Part shown: positions 37,582-49,700 of the stretch, piece by piece
How positions within the stretch are numbered: the first letter of the stretch is position 1
Layout: every line of letters begins with the position of its first letter
Assembly: GCA_035281585.1 (NCBI GenBank)
Contig: DATEDP010000070.1
Location: forward strand, 1-64,000
Origin: a bacterium
GTDB lineage: Bacteria; UBA10199; DSSB01
Reading direction: 5' to 3'
DNA: 64,000 nt
The notes under the pieces: generated by a model
Databases searched by the model: none
What the model was told of the DNA's origin: nothing
What the model saw: only the letters and a program-made list of their open reading frames with translations
Program-made: the position numbers and the translations under genes

Positions 37582-37708
37582 TTTGCGGGGACCCCGGCCT
37601 TGACTACAATTTTTGCGAGATCAGTCAACACCCGGGTATTCTCCATCCGATATATAAGGTAGCCATTCCGTTCATGGGGAGCACCGCGGCCAAAAGGAGT
37701 GTTGCGGT
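37582..37708 (+). promoter_or_regulatory. Promoter and leader of giant gene B, similar to that of giant gene A
   Basis: TTTGCG (37582) and TACAAT (37605) are spaced by 17 nt, then TCAACACCCGGGTATTCTCC, CCGATATATAAGGTAGCCAT and TGGGGAGCACCG. The order and spacing match 24563-24692. AAGGAG at 37694 is a good ribosome site for ATG 37709. Confidence 0.6.
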
Positions 37709-40700
37709 ATGACTTCCCGTGATATTCGAGGGCTTCCGGTTTCCCCAGAGATTCCCAGCCCTCTCCCCAGTAGTCCTCAACCCATTCCAGCTCGAGAAAC
37801 GGTCCCCGGTTCCGGCCCGCGGACGGGACGGGACAGCGCTCGCGACGCCCAGGACTTGAGCCGCACCGAAGGGTCGCGCGGTTTTTCCACCGAAGGCACC
37901 TCCTCCGGTCCCCGCGAACGGTTAACCTCCCAGCTCGTCGAGTTCAATCGCCTCCGCCAAAGCGAAAGCCCCCAAGACCGGGAACAGGCCCGGCGGATGC
38001 TAGCCCCAATGCTGGTCAACGTCCGAGAGGTTCAGTCTCACTTATCCACGGCGCCCCGCGATTTGAGCCGCGACTTGCTGATGATTCGCCAGACCGGCAT
38101 CCTGGCCGCCGAGTTTCTCAACACTCACCGTTCCCGGGCCGGAACCGCCGCCTTTCGCCGCGAAGGCGCCCAGCTCGTCGATTTTCAGCAAGCCCGCGAT
38201 CAAGCCGAAGCTTCGCTGCGAACCCTACGCCAGCAGGTGGTCCTGCCCAGCTTGCCGGCCCCCGGCGCCGCTCCCACGCTGGAGCATCTGCGGAGCGCCC
38301 GGCTGGCCGCGGCGATCAGCCGGGAGCTGGGCGATCTCGAAACGGCCCGGGCCGATTGCCAAACCTTCCGCAATCTTTTGAGCCGGATCCCGCGCAGCGC
38401 GCTGCAAGGCCAAGCCGGCCATGAGTTTTTGGACGAGACCCTGCGGTTCGCGGTCCGCAGCCAGAGCCAAGACCCGATGATGGGCGAGATCGCCTTGATC
38501 GCCGCCCATCGGGTGGCATGGCTGATGCCGGCGGCCGACCGGGACCTGGCGCTCTATCAATTCCTCGCCGTGAGCCAATCGCTGACCGGCTCCCGGATCG
38601 AGCGGATGACCCGGTATTGCACCCGCTATCTCGAAAACCGCCTCAGGGAGGCAGGCATCTCCACCGAGACCCGGAGCCAGCGGGCCTTGGAACAGGGTCA
38701 AGCCATCCTTTGGCTGCGAAGCCATGGCACCGAGATCGAAACTCCGCCGGCGGTGCTGAGCGCCCTGCGCAACGGCGGCGGCATCCTCGCCCGCTATGCC
38801 GAAGCGCTGAATCCGGAATCGCGGGAGCGTCCCGACGAGGTCTTGGCATCCTTGGCGAACCGGACTCCCCGAACCTTGAGCGAGCACCTGGCGGTTCGCT
38901 TCGGCGCCGAGCTGCGGGCTCAGGCCACCGCCACCGACGCCAACGGCCAGCCCTTGGCCGGCGATCCGCTGCAGCGGGCCTTCGCCGGCTTCGACGCCGC
39001 GGTTTACAACCGGGTCGCGCGGCTCGATTACTACGCCAGCGAGCTGCGCGAGCTCTCGACCGGCGAGGGCGCCCTCGCCGGACCGGAGCTGGCCCGGGCT
39101 CGAGCCGCCTTCAACAGCATTCGCGAGGTTCGAGCCCAAATCGACGGCCACCTCTCCGAGGACCCCCAGCTTCAGGCCTTCCAGCTGCAAAGCTTGCTCT
39201 CCGCCGATCGCCAGACCTTGGCCATGCGCCAACGCCTCGGCAGTCTCTACGGCAGCGCTCCCCGGGAGCTGTTGGGCGAAACCGATCAGGTCTATGCCGA
39301 AACCAACAGCCGCCTGCAGCGCAGCATTCAAAGCGGCACCCAAGCCCTGACTGAGCTCCGGGCCCGGACGGTGACGGCGGCCCAAGATGCCAACACCGCC
39401 CTGGCCACTCGAATCCAAGGCTACCGCCTCGCCAATCAAATCGACATCGCCTTGGGCCTGGGCAACGACCGAGCCCGGGACTTGAGCGAATGGCAGACCT
39501 TGATGGCTCAAGCCACCGACAGCGACGTCTCGACCGCCGACCGCTTCACCGATCTGGGAACGATTTTGTCGGGCTTTCATGCGCTGCGCCAGCGGCAGTA
39601 TGACGAACGCTCGCTGGATCTGCGCGACACCGACTGGCGTTGGGGCGATCTGGTCAGCCCCTTTGCCCGCGGCAACCGCGAGCTGCAGGCCCAAATCATC
39701 GCCGCCGACCCCAGCCGAGTCCAGATGAGCCAGACCGACCTCAGCGCCCACATGACTCAGGCGCGGGACAGCCTCTTCGCCCTCTTGGCCATCGTGAATC
39801 CGCCGACCGATCCCTTGGCCCAGGCGACCAATAGCCATTACCAAGCCGAGGTGAACGTCTTGCTCGCCGCCCAGCCCGGCGGCGCGGCCGAGACCGCGGC
39901 CGCCCGGGTTCTGCCGATGCTTTCGGCCGACGGCTTCGTCAACTTCCAAAGCGAGCCCTCGGTCGAGATCGCCCTGGTCCAAACCTTGACCGACCAAGCC
40001 AACCAGCACCTGAGCCAAGGCCATGTGACGGTCGAGACGCTCCGCGATCCCGCCTCCGCCGTGAGCATGGAGAACGGCCAAAGCCGGCCGCTTTCCGATT
40101 TCATCGCCGGCGCCGAAAACAACCGGCTGACTTTCAGCGACGCTTACCGCGGCCTTTCGATCGACGATCAGCGGCGTGTCATCCAGCAGGCCTTGCACCT
40201 CGGCCGGCTCGGAGAATATCGGGCGGCCTTGGCGGCCGAGACCGATCCGGTGCGCCGCCATTTCCGCTCGGCGCTGCTCGAGCTCGAGCAGGGCAACGTG
40301 GTGCGCGGCCAAGCCGAGCTCCAGACCTTCCTGCGCGACGTCCGCCAGCCCGGCGAAGATCATACCTTGAGGCCGATCGCCGACCCCCAGCTCGCCGCGA
40401 TGCGGACCGTGGCCCTCGACATGAACCGCCGACTCATGGGCCAGGCCTTGGACCGCATGGCTCAAGTCAGCACCGATCTCGACGCCCAGCGCAGCGAAAA
40501 CGTCGCCGGTTTCCTCGACCGGGACTTCGGCGGCAACGAGGCCACCCTGCAAGCGCTCCGCACTTTGATCGACGACCCAACCCTCGGCTTCTACAGTCTC
40601 GATGAAGCCTTGCCGGTGGTCCGCCAGCAGCGGATCGCCGCCGCCCAGGCCGCCTTCGCCCGGGGCATTTCGGCCGATGCCCCGATCCTCCTGCCCTGCG

Positions 40701-43700
40701 GCCCCAACGTGGTCGGACTGCACAATATCGGCAACCTCAGCCTGCCCGAGATGTCGGCCATGCAGCAACGCCAGCAGGCCTTGGAGGCCGCGGCCTACCG
40801 GGGAATGGCGGTCAGCGGCCCCGGCCTCGAAACCCGCTTCGGCGCCGAAGGGCTCATCCCCTCGCGCAACACCCGGGCCATCTTCACCGCTTTCCACGAG
40901 CATCCCGACCAGGCCTTGGTCGGCGTGCCGACTTTGCGCTTGCCGGCCCGCGGCCAAATCACCTTCGCGCCCCATCGCGGCGCCGATCGCGAGCGGACTT
41001 CCATCCTCCGAGTCGAGGTCCCGCCCGAAGGCGGCGTGGTCATGGTCGAGTCCTTTCGCACCGGCCAGCTCCAGCGCACCGTCTTCCCGCCCTCGGACGG
41101 CCCGCGCTTCGTCCTGCTCTACCAACATCACGGCATGCACGGCAGCTCTCACCGCTCCGGCCTCGTCCGCGCCGAGGATGGCATCCCGATCGGGACCCAC
41201 ACCGAGTTCGATCCGATCCTGACCCATTTCTTCGACTTCGAGAGCTACGCTTCGATCCAATCCCGCGCCGAAAGCCCCGACGCCAATCGTCGGGCTTCGC
41301 TGGCCCTGGCCGACCGGCTGCGGACCCGCGAGGGCTCTTACACCGCGGCCGCCCGGATCTATGAAGAAGTGATGGCTGACGTCATCCATCAGGCCGAGCG
41401 CGACATTCCCCGATCCGAGCTCCAACGGGTGACTCTCGAAGCCGAGGCCGCCCGGCCCGAGATCCGCGAGGAGATCCATCGCCGGGTTTTCCAAATGGTC
41501 GAACGCGGCATGCCCCGGCCCAGCCAATCGACGATCGACAACATGATCGATCAAGCGGTGCAGCAGCGGGCTCGAACCCAGGTCCGGATGCTGACCTTCC
41601 AGCGGATCCGGGATCGCCGCGACCAGCTCGACCCGATCGCCCGCCAAGCATGGGATTCCTTCAACGACATGATGGACCCGCTGGACGAGTGGCTCAACTT
41701 TTCGGACTCGACCCAGGATCGAATCATCGATGAAGTGGTGGTCAACCTGGCCTTCACCGTCGCCTCGGGCGGTGTCGCCAGCGTCGCCGCCGGCGCCACT
41801 CGGGCCGTGGCCACCCGTTTGGCCGCCCGCTGGCTGGCGGCCGAGGGGACGACTTGGCTCGGCGAGCGCGCCGCGCTCTGGGCCGCCGGGCAAGGCGTCA
41901 CCCGTTACGGCGGCCGGGCCCTGCTCTGGACGATGGGCGAGACCGCCACTCAAAGCGGCCGGCAGATCGCGGCCCGGGCCCTCATCTGGGGCGCCGGCGT
42001 CGGCGTCGAGGGCGTGGTCTTCCACGCCAGCATGACCGGGATGCAGTCGACTTGGGGCTATATCCGCAACGGCGAGTGGGTTTTCCCGCCGCCCGGCGAA
42101 TTCGCCGCCGGCGCCGCCCACAGCGTCTTGATGATGGGATCGATCGGCGTCGGCAATGCGGTCTGGGGGCGGATCGGAAGCTCCCTGGGCGTGACGCCGC
42201 AACAGATCGCCCGGATGACCGAGCTGAGCCGGGCCGAACGGGCGGCGCGCCTGGCGGTGCACCACACCGGCCAGCTCGCCACCGAAGTCGCGGCGATGAC
42301 CGCGACCACGCCGCGGCCCGAAGGCCAGAGTTTCACCACCGCCGCGGCTCACAACCTGGCGACCATCCTCGAGCTCCGCGCCGGCGGCCATCTCTTCCAT
42401 GGCCTCACCGGCCACCGGCTCCAGCGTTATCAGCAGCAAATCGAAAACGAGATCCTGCAAACCCGGGTTCGCAGCATCGTCCAAGAGCGCTTCGGGCTCG
42501 ACCCCAACAGCGCCGAAGGCCGGCTGATGGCCGGTGCGATCCATCACAGCCTGGCCGGGGGAACTTCGATCGATGCCGTCGCCGGAATGGCGACCCGCGA
42601 GCGGCTCGAAGTGCTGCGCCGCTCGGTGCGGCAGGAATTGAACGTCGATCCGAGCAGCGAGCAAGGCCAAATCCTGACCTCGCTCCTGCTCCGCCACACG
42701 ATGGGGCGGGCTCGCGGCCCTCGGGGGATGGACGCCGCGATGATGGACGTGCCGGGCCGGCTCGGCGAGTTGAATCAGGCCATTCGCGGCATCGCCGAGC
42801 GCTCCGGCCTGCGAGGCGAGCCGGCCGAGCCATTGCTGCAATCGCTGCTGGCTCAGGCCTTGTCCCAGGGCCATGACGCCGAAAGCCTGCAGTCGCTCAA
42901 CGCCAGTTTGACCCTGCTGATCGAGGGCGGCGGCTTCGGCACCGGCGAGGAGGCGGCCCAGCTCCGGATCAGCTTGCTGAATTTCGCCCTAGCCACCGGG
43001 CGGACTCACGAGCAAATCGCCGAGATGGCCCGCCACGCCGACGGCCTGCGCGACCGGATTCACGATCTGACCAACCAGCTCTACGGCGCCGGCGCTTCGC
43101 GCACGCCTTTCGGCCGCTCGGTTTCGAGCCAGCTCCTGATCTGGGCTCTCTCCCAGCCGGGCAATGCCGCGGAGATTCCGGGCCGGCTCGAAGCCCTGAC
43201 CGACGCGATGCCCCGCATCATCGAGACTCTCGAGGCCGGCAATCGCGAGCTCGGCCTTTCCAATTCCAGTCTCGAAGGCCTGCGAAACTTCCACCATCTT
43301 TTCACCTGGGCGATGGCGGGCAGCCCCAGCGCCGCCGAGATTCAGCAGCGCTTGGAAACCAGCCGCCGCGAGATGCCGCGGCTCCGGGCCGAGCTCCGGC
43401 AAATCACCCAGACCTTGGGCTATGCCGAGGGCACCGAGGGCGCCAACCGCATCGCCGGCGCCCTGCTCACGGTCCTGGCCGGCGAGCCGGGCGGCGAAGC
43501 GGCCTTCAACCGCACTCGGATGGCGGCCTATCTCAGCTCGATCCAGGATTTCGGCCGCCAGATCGACCTCATTCTCTCCGCCGAATCCGGCGCATCGCTT
43601 CGACCCTACCGCTCCCAAATCGTCGAGCTGGCGATCCGAAACTCGATGACGCCCGAGGCTCTGAACCGGCTCGGCCAAGAGCTGCACACCGGCCGCCGCC

Positions 43701-46700
43701 GGCTCGAAATCAGCGCCGACGGCCAGCTCCATACCGTCGAGGACCCGACCGTCGCGCCGGTCGGCGAAATCACTTTGCCCCCCACCGAGCCGGTGGTCGC
43801 CACCGTCCCGGCCAACGCCGGCGGCACTCGGCCGCTGCGCGAAGCCGCCCGCCACGGCCGCGGGCCGCGTTCGGAGGCGGCGCTCGAGGCCGCCTTGGCT
43901 TTGCCCCAGCGCGAGGTTTTCATCGGCGACCAAGTGCGCGACGCCCGTGAGATCGCCGAATCGGCGAGCTTGGGCGGAAATCAGGATTTCCTCCGCGGTC
44001 TGGCCCAGATGGCCGCGACTATCACCCAGCGCGGCGACCGCGGCTTCGCCACCGGAGCCCAGCGGCGCCAATTCTTGACCGAGCAACTTCGGCGGGCCCG
44101 GGCCTTGGCCGAGGCCGCCGGCCAGGGCGAAAACCGCGCCTTGCTCCAACGGCTGGGAACCTGGGTTACCGAGACATTGCAAGGCGCCGAGCGCGGTTTC
44201 GCGCCGGCCGAGGCCGTCGCGCCGCTCGAGCCGCAAGCGCGCGGCGGCCAAGAGCCGGTGACGGTGCGGAATCCCGCGCCGCCGGTCCAGGAGGCGCCGG
44301 TCGGAACGAGCACCCGACGCGAGGGTGGTACCGGACTTCATCCCGAATATGGCCGGATCTTGCCAGGCACCGAAGTGGGCGGCTTTCGGATGGAAGGTTC
44401 GACGCTTCACGTCGACTTCCGACCGGAAAATCTGATGACCCGGAGAATTTCCGTCAATGGCCAGGTCTTCAGCATCCATCACGGAATGGAAAGCTTCACG
44501 CTGCGCAACGAAAGTCCGAGCGCGGATCATCCCATCACCGTGATCCACGCCAATCCCGAGCATCTCAACCTCCAGCAGACGACCTACGATTTTCGAATTC
44601 AGCTTCGATCCGAGAGCCTGGGGCCCGAACAAATGCGCGGAGCAGTCCAGGTTTCGAGCGTCGAGCCCCTCACCAACGCCGAAGGTCAAGCGACCGGCGA
44701 GGTCCGGATTCGCTTCCAACTGCCCGACGGTCAGGCTCATCACCGCATCCTGACGCGGCTCGAAGCCGAGCAAAGCTTCGGCCTTCCCCTCACCGCCGAG
44801 GGCCGTTTGGATCCGAGCCGTCCCGCGCCCAACCTAGTGCAAACCGAAGGCCGCTCCATCGGTCACGATTACCGTCCGCGCGAAGAGTCTCTCGGCAGCT
44901 TGGAAGACACTTTCATTGCGCCGGGCGACCGGATCACCATCGGCGGAGAAACCATCATCTTCGCGCCCGAGCTGCCGCCGGCGGCTCAAGGCCCCGGCCT
45001 TCAACCCGCGGTTCAAGCAGTGGTTCAAACCGAGGCCCAAAGCCGGCCGACTTATCGTCCACCTCGGCGAGCCCAAGCCAATGTCGAAGAAGCGCAGGGA
45101 AACGAGGGCCGGGCCCAACCTTTGACCCCTCCGCCTTCCGACCAGGCCCTCCAAGCTCCGGCCTTCCCTCGGCCGCCGCGAGTTCCTTCTCCGGGCATGA
45201 CGCTCCAGTCCCACGTCGACATTCGCTTGGTCGAGCTGGCTTTTCCGCCGGGCTACGCCCGCCCCAGCTTCACCGAGTTCACGCTGACCGCCGAGGCCCG
45301 CAACATCGCCGAGCACCTCGAAAGCTCGGGCCATGGCGAGCTGGCCCGCGCCCTGCGCGAAGATTTGCAAAGCTTGGAAAGCACGGCTCACGACTCGCCG
45401 GAGTTCGAGGCGGCCATTCAGCGGGTCGGCTCGATGCTTCACACCAGGTACATTGAAGGCGAATTTTCGCGGACGCCGGTGCCGTTCATGTCCGACAACA
45501 TGTTCCTGCACTTCGCCGACCGGATCCGAGAAATTTACGGCCACCGATCCATGGGGCCCAACGAGAGCGGCGTGCGCCGAACCGACCAGCCGCGCCGCGG
45601 TGTCGAAGTTCAACCGGTGGTCGCGACCGGCACCGAAGGCAACGGCGGCGAGCGCGGCAGCATCCGGCCCGGCCAGGTGACCGTGCTTCCGGGCGGCGGA
45701 ACTTCCAACCGGAGCGCCGCGCCGATTCCGCCGCTGCCTGAAACCGGGCCCATCGGCGAGGCCGTCCAGCGCGGCCGCCGCTTGGCCGCCGGCGATTCGC
45801 CGCTGGCTCCCCATGCCCGGCGGGTCATGGACCGATTGGCCCAAATGAACCCAGATAGTCCGGAGTTCCGATCGACTTTGGCCGAAGCCGAAACCTTGAC
45901 GGAGATTGCCCGCGACGCCCAGCTGACCGTTCCCGAAGCCGGCCATCCCGAACACGATGCCATCGCCGCTCGCCGGGCCTTGGCCCAAAGCGCTCAATCG
46001 GCCTTGGAGCGAAGCCGCCTCCTGGCGGAAGGCGATTCGCCCATCGCCTCGCATGCTCGTCGCGCGATGGAGCGTTTGCCCCGAGCCCGACTCGGAACCC
46101 CCGAATTCCGCTTGGCCCTGACCGAGGCCGAAACCCTGATCGAGATCGCCAACAGCGCCCAACACGATGCCAACCCGGTTCGCCAAGCTTTGGCCCGTCA
46201 AGCCCAAACGATCCTGGCGCGAGGCGAAGCCGGTTCGGCAACCTATTCCTTGGCGCTCAAAACCTATCGTTTGGCGGCCGGCGATTCTCCGCTCGCCCGT
46301 CACGCCGCTCCGGTCCTGGAACGCCTGGCCCAAAGCGAGCAAGGCACGCCCGAGTTCCGGGCGGCCCTGGTCGAGGCCGATACCCTGACCGAGATCGCCA
46401 ATACGGCCCAACTTCGACTCCCACCACGCGGTCACCCCCAGCACCGCTTCGCCTTGGGCTTCCAAGCCTTGGCCCGCGGCGCCGAGGGCAGCCTCGGTCG
46501 AGTCGCTCCGGGCTCGCCCGAATACCAGCAGGGCTTGGCGGCTTATCGCCGCGGCCGCGACAGCGTGGCCCGGGACTTGGTCGAATCGCATCGCTCGGCG
46601 ATGGAAAACGTCTTGGGCTTCCTGCGCGAGGTCGGGCAAGGCGGCGAGGCCTGGACTCGAGCCCAGCAGGCCTATCCTTTCCTCGAGCCGCCCCGGATGG

Positions 46701-49700
46701 CCGAGTCGATTCCGCCTCACGGCCGCCTCAAGGCCGAGGCCGACGTCTTGGCCAAGCTCAACCGCCGCGACTGGACCTCGCTGGAACCGATGACCGATCT
46801 CGCGGGAACCCGCGTGGTGGTCGAAGGCTACGAAGATGTCACTCCCCTGCTCGCCGCCATTCAGGCTCGAACTCAGGCCGAGACCCAGCCCCGTTACACC
46901 ATCCGTGAAGTCCGCGACGCCGAAGGCAACGTCACCAGCGCCCGCGACCGCGATGGAATGCGCCGTCTGATCGAAGGCGCGCGCAGCGGCTACCGGGCCA
47001 TCCATATCGTGGTCGAAGTCGAAGGCCGGCCGGTCGAGATCCAGGTGCAGACCCGGGCAATGTACGAGTGGGGCCGGATCCAGCACGGCTTGATCTACGC
47101 CGAGGTCCGGGGCAGCAGCGGCGGCGGCCAAGCCGCGACCTACGCTTTGTCGGGACCGGCCCGTCGGGCCGCCGATGCTTATTGCACCCAAGTGGCCTCC
47201 TACCTCGCCGACATCGAGCAGGGCGCGACGCTCGGCGAACGACCCTCGGCCGACGCGGTAATCCGCAGCTTGCCGGCTGACATTCCGGCCGATGCCCGCC
47301 GCAGCGTCATGGCCGAGCTGACCCGAATGGACGAGCTGATCACGGCGACCGAGCGGCGCTTCCGCCAGCCGGCCGAGGAAAGCCCGGGCGGTGCCCAGAT
47401 CATCGCCTTCCCCCGCCGCGGCCAAGCTCCGGTCGAAAGGACTCATGCCGAAGCGGCCGGCGAAACCGAGTCCTCGCCGCCACCGCCGACTTTCGTCTCG
47501 CCCTTCCCGGCCGGCGCCGAGGGCGTTCGGGCTCGCCAGACTTTCGCCCGCGCCTTGGAAACCCAGCTCAACGGCGCCTTCGGCGATATGATGGAAGCCT
47601 CGGAAATCACCGCCGCCCGGGCCTACGTCCAAGCGGTGGGCCGGGGCGAAGAGCCCTCGGCCGAAGCCACCGCGGCGGCGCTCGAGGCTTTCTCCTATCG
47701 GACGACCCGAACCCTCGCCGATGGAAGCCATATCAGCGGCGGAATGATCCGAATCCCGGCCGAGGAGCCGGCGCCGAACAGCATGTTCCGAGCCACCGTT
47801 TTATCGGTAAACTCTGCCGAAGGAACCGTTCGGCTTCGTTGGCGAGAGCATGAGTTCACCCTGCGCGGCTTGGAGCACGGCCCCCTCCCCTTCCGGCCCG
47901 ATCAAGTCGTCACCTATATTCCGGCCATCGCCGGAGCCAGCGGCGCAACTTTCCGAATGACCCCGCCGGGGTCGGGAGCCTCGGTCGGCGAGATCAGCCC
48001 AATGTCCGGCGTCCAGGAATTCACCGTCGGCCGCGAGCACGGCCAAGGCTACGACGACCGGATGTCGCGCAACCACGCCGTCTTCCGCCGCGGCCCCGAC
48101 GGTCGCTGGACGGTGGAGGATCTCAACAGCTTGAACGGCGTTCACATCGTCGGACCCGGCGGCCAGCCGCTGCGCCTTCCCCCGGGCCGGCCGGCCCTCT
48201 TGCAGGACGGCTCGGCGGTTCAAATCGGCCAGCATTGGTATACCTTCCGGCCGCCGCTCGAACCGGCCATGGTCGTCCCGGCGCCCGAGCTTCGGCCCGG
48301 CTTCCCGGAGCCGGCGATCCTGGCGCCGCGGCCCGGCCAGACCCGCTTCAGCCTTCAGCCCGGAGTCACCGTCGAGCGTGCCGGCGACCATTGGTATCTG
48401 GTCAGCGGCGAGACCCGGCTTCAAGTCAACGGCCAAACCCGCCATGGCACCAACCCGCTCCGCGACGGCGACCTAGTCGAAATCGGCGGACGCACCTTCC
48501 GTTTTCAATCGGAGCTGCGGGTCCTGACCCACGGCCAAGATGTCGCCCGCATCGCGGTTCCTGAAATCGGCCACGCCCGCGTCGGCGGTTTCGATGCCGC
48601 CGTGGTGTCGGGCCGGATCGGAAGCGACGGCCACGTCGAATTGTGGCTGGCCGAAATTCGGCTTCCGATCACCCAGCCCATCGTTCAAGTCGCCTCCCTG
48701 CTGCGCCTGCCCCGCGAGATCGCCGAGCAGCACGGCTTCCGCTTCAACTCCGACGGCATGCTGGCGGCGGGCTCTCCGACTCACCTCGTCGTCCGCCGAG
48801 CCGAGCCGGCGCCGCCGCCCCATCCGGCGATCGAGGTCATCGATCACAGCGCCAGCGGGAACAGCCCGGTCGGCGGAGGGCCTTATCGCGGCGCCAACCC
48901 GGTGGAACGAGTTGAGCTGCCCCATCCGGTCGACCAGCAGGGGAATTCCTACACGATCGAAAACCATGCCGATCCCCGGATGGCCGCCAGGCTCGAAGGC
49001 CGAGGCGTCGCCGCCGCTCATCCGATTCGGGCCGTGCTCCATCCCGATGGCACTGCCTACGTGACTTTCGACCTCCAGGGCCAGTCGGGAGCTCCAGCTC
49101 GTCGGGTGGTCCTGCGAATGTCGACCGATCAAGCCCGCGATTTACTCCTGACTCAGCGCGATCGACCAGCCCGGGATTACCTGATTCGCCTGCGACAAGC
49201 GGCCCCCCGGCCGGCCGAAGTTCCGCAACCGCAAGGTCCCCAAGCTCCGCCCCCTCCCCAGCCGCTGGAAGTGACGGCCAGCAACGGCCAAAGTTTCCAA
49301 ATTCTCCCGGTGGAAAGGTCCCGCGGACTCGAGGCCGTCGGACAGGCCCAACCGCTCAACCTGGGACAGTTCTTCGGCTTGAACCCCCGAATCCTTCCCG
49401 ACGGCCGATCCCAGCTCCAAATCGTCATGGAAGTGGTCGAGACGCGGAGGCTGAGCGAAAATCCGCGGCCTCAGGGTGAGACCATCCTGATTTCCTTGAC
49501 CCGTACCCAGGCCTCCGAACTGGGAATTCTCCGGCCCAACGGAACCTTGGTCGAAGTGATCGGTCTCAACCGCGCGGTCCTGCCTCCGGGAGCCGTTAAC
49601 TTCCAAGGCCGTGGCGAGCGGGGGTTCACTTTCGGCCGCGAAGCCACGAGTGGATCGGCCGATCTCACGGTGTCGCCCGAAATGCGGATGGTCAGCCGGC

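Noticed and set aside
38225..42874. A 1549-codon antisense open frame opposite giant gene B
   Set aside because: High GC and a strongly biased codon pattern keep antisense frames free of stops. The plus-strand frame has promoter, ribosome site, recognisable domains and homology to protein A; the antisense one has none.
45770..46420. Repeats considered as a CRISPR-like array
   Set aside because: The three units are protein repeats of 82 residues that diverge at DNA level, and there are no short identical repeats with unique spacers.
44834..47731. A 965-codon antisense open frame opposite the RelA/SpoT region
   Set aside because: Same reason: it is the shadow of the plus-strand gene and shows no signal, domain or start site of its own.
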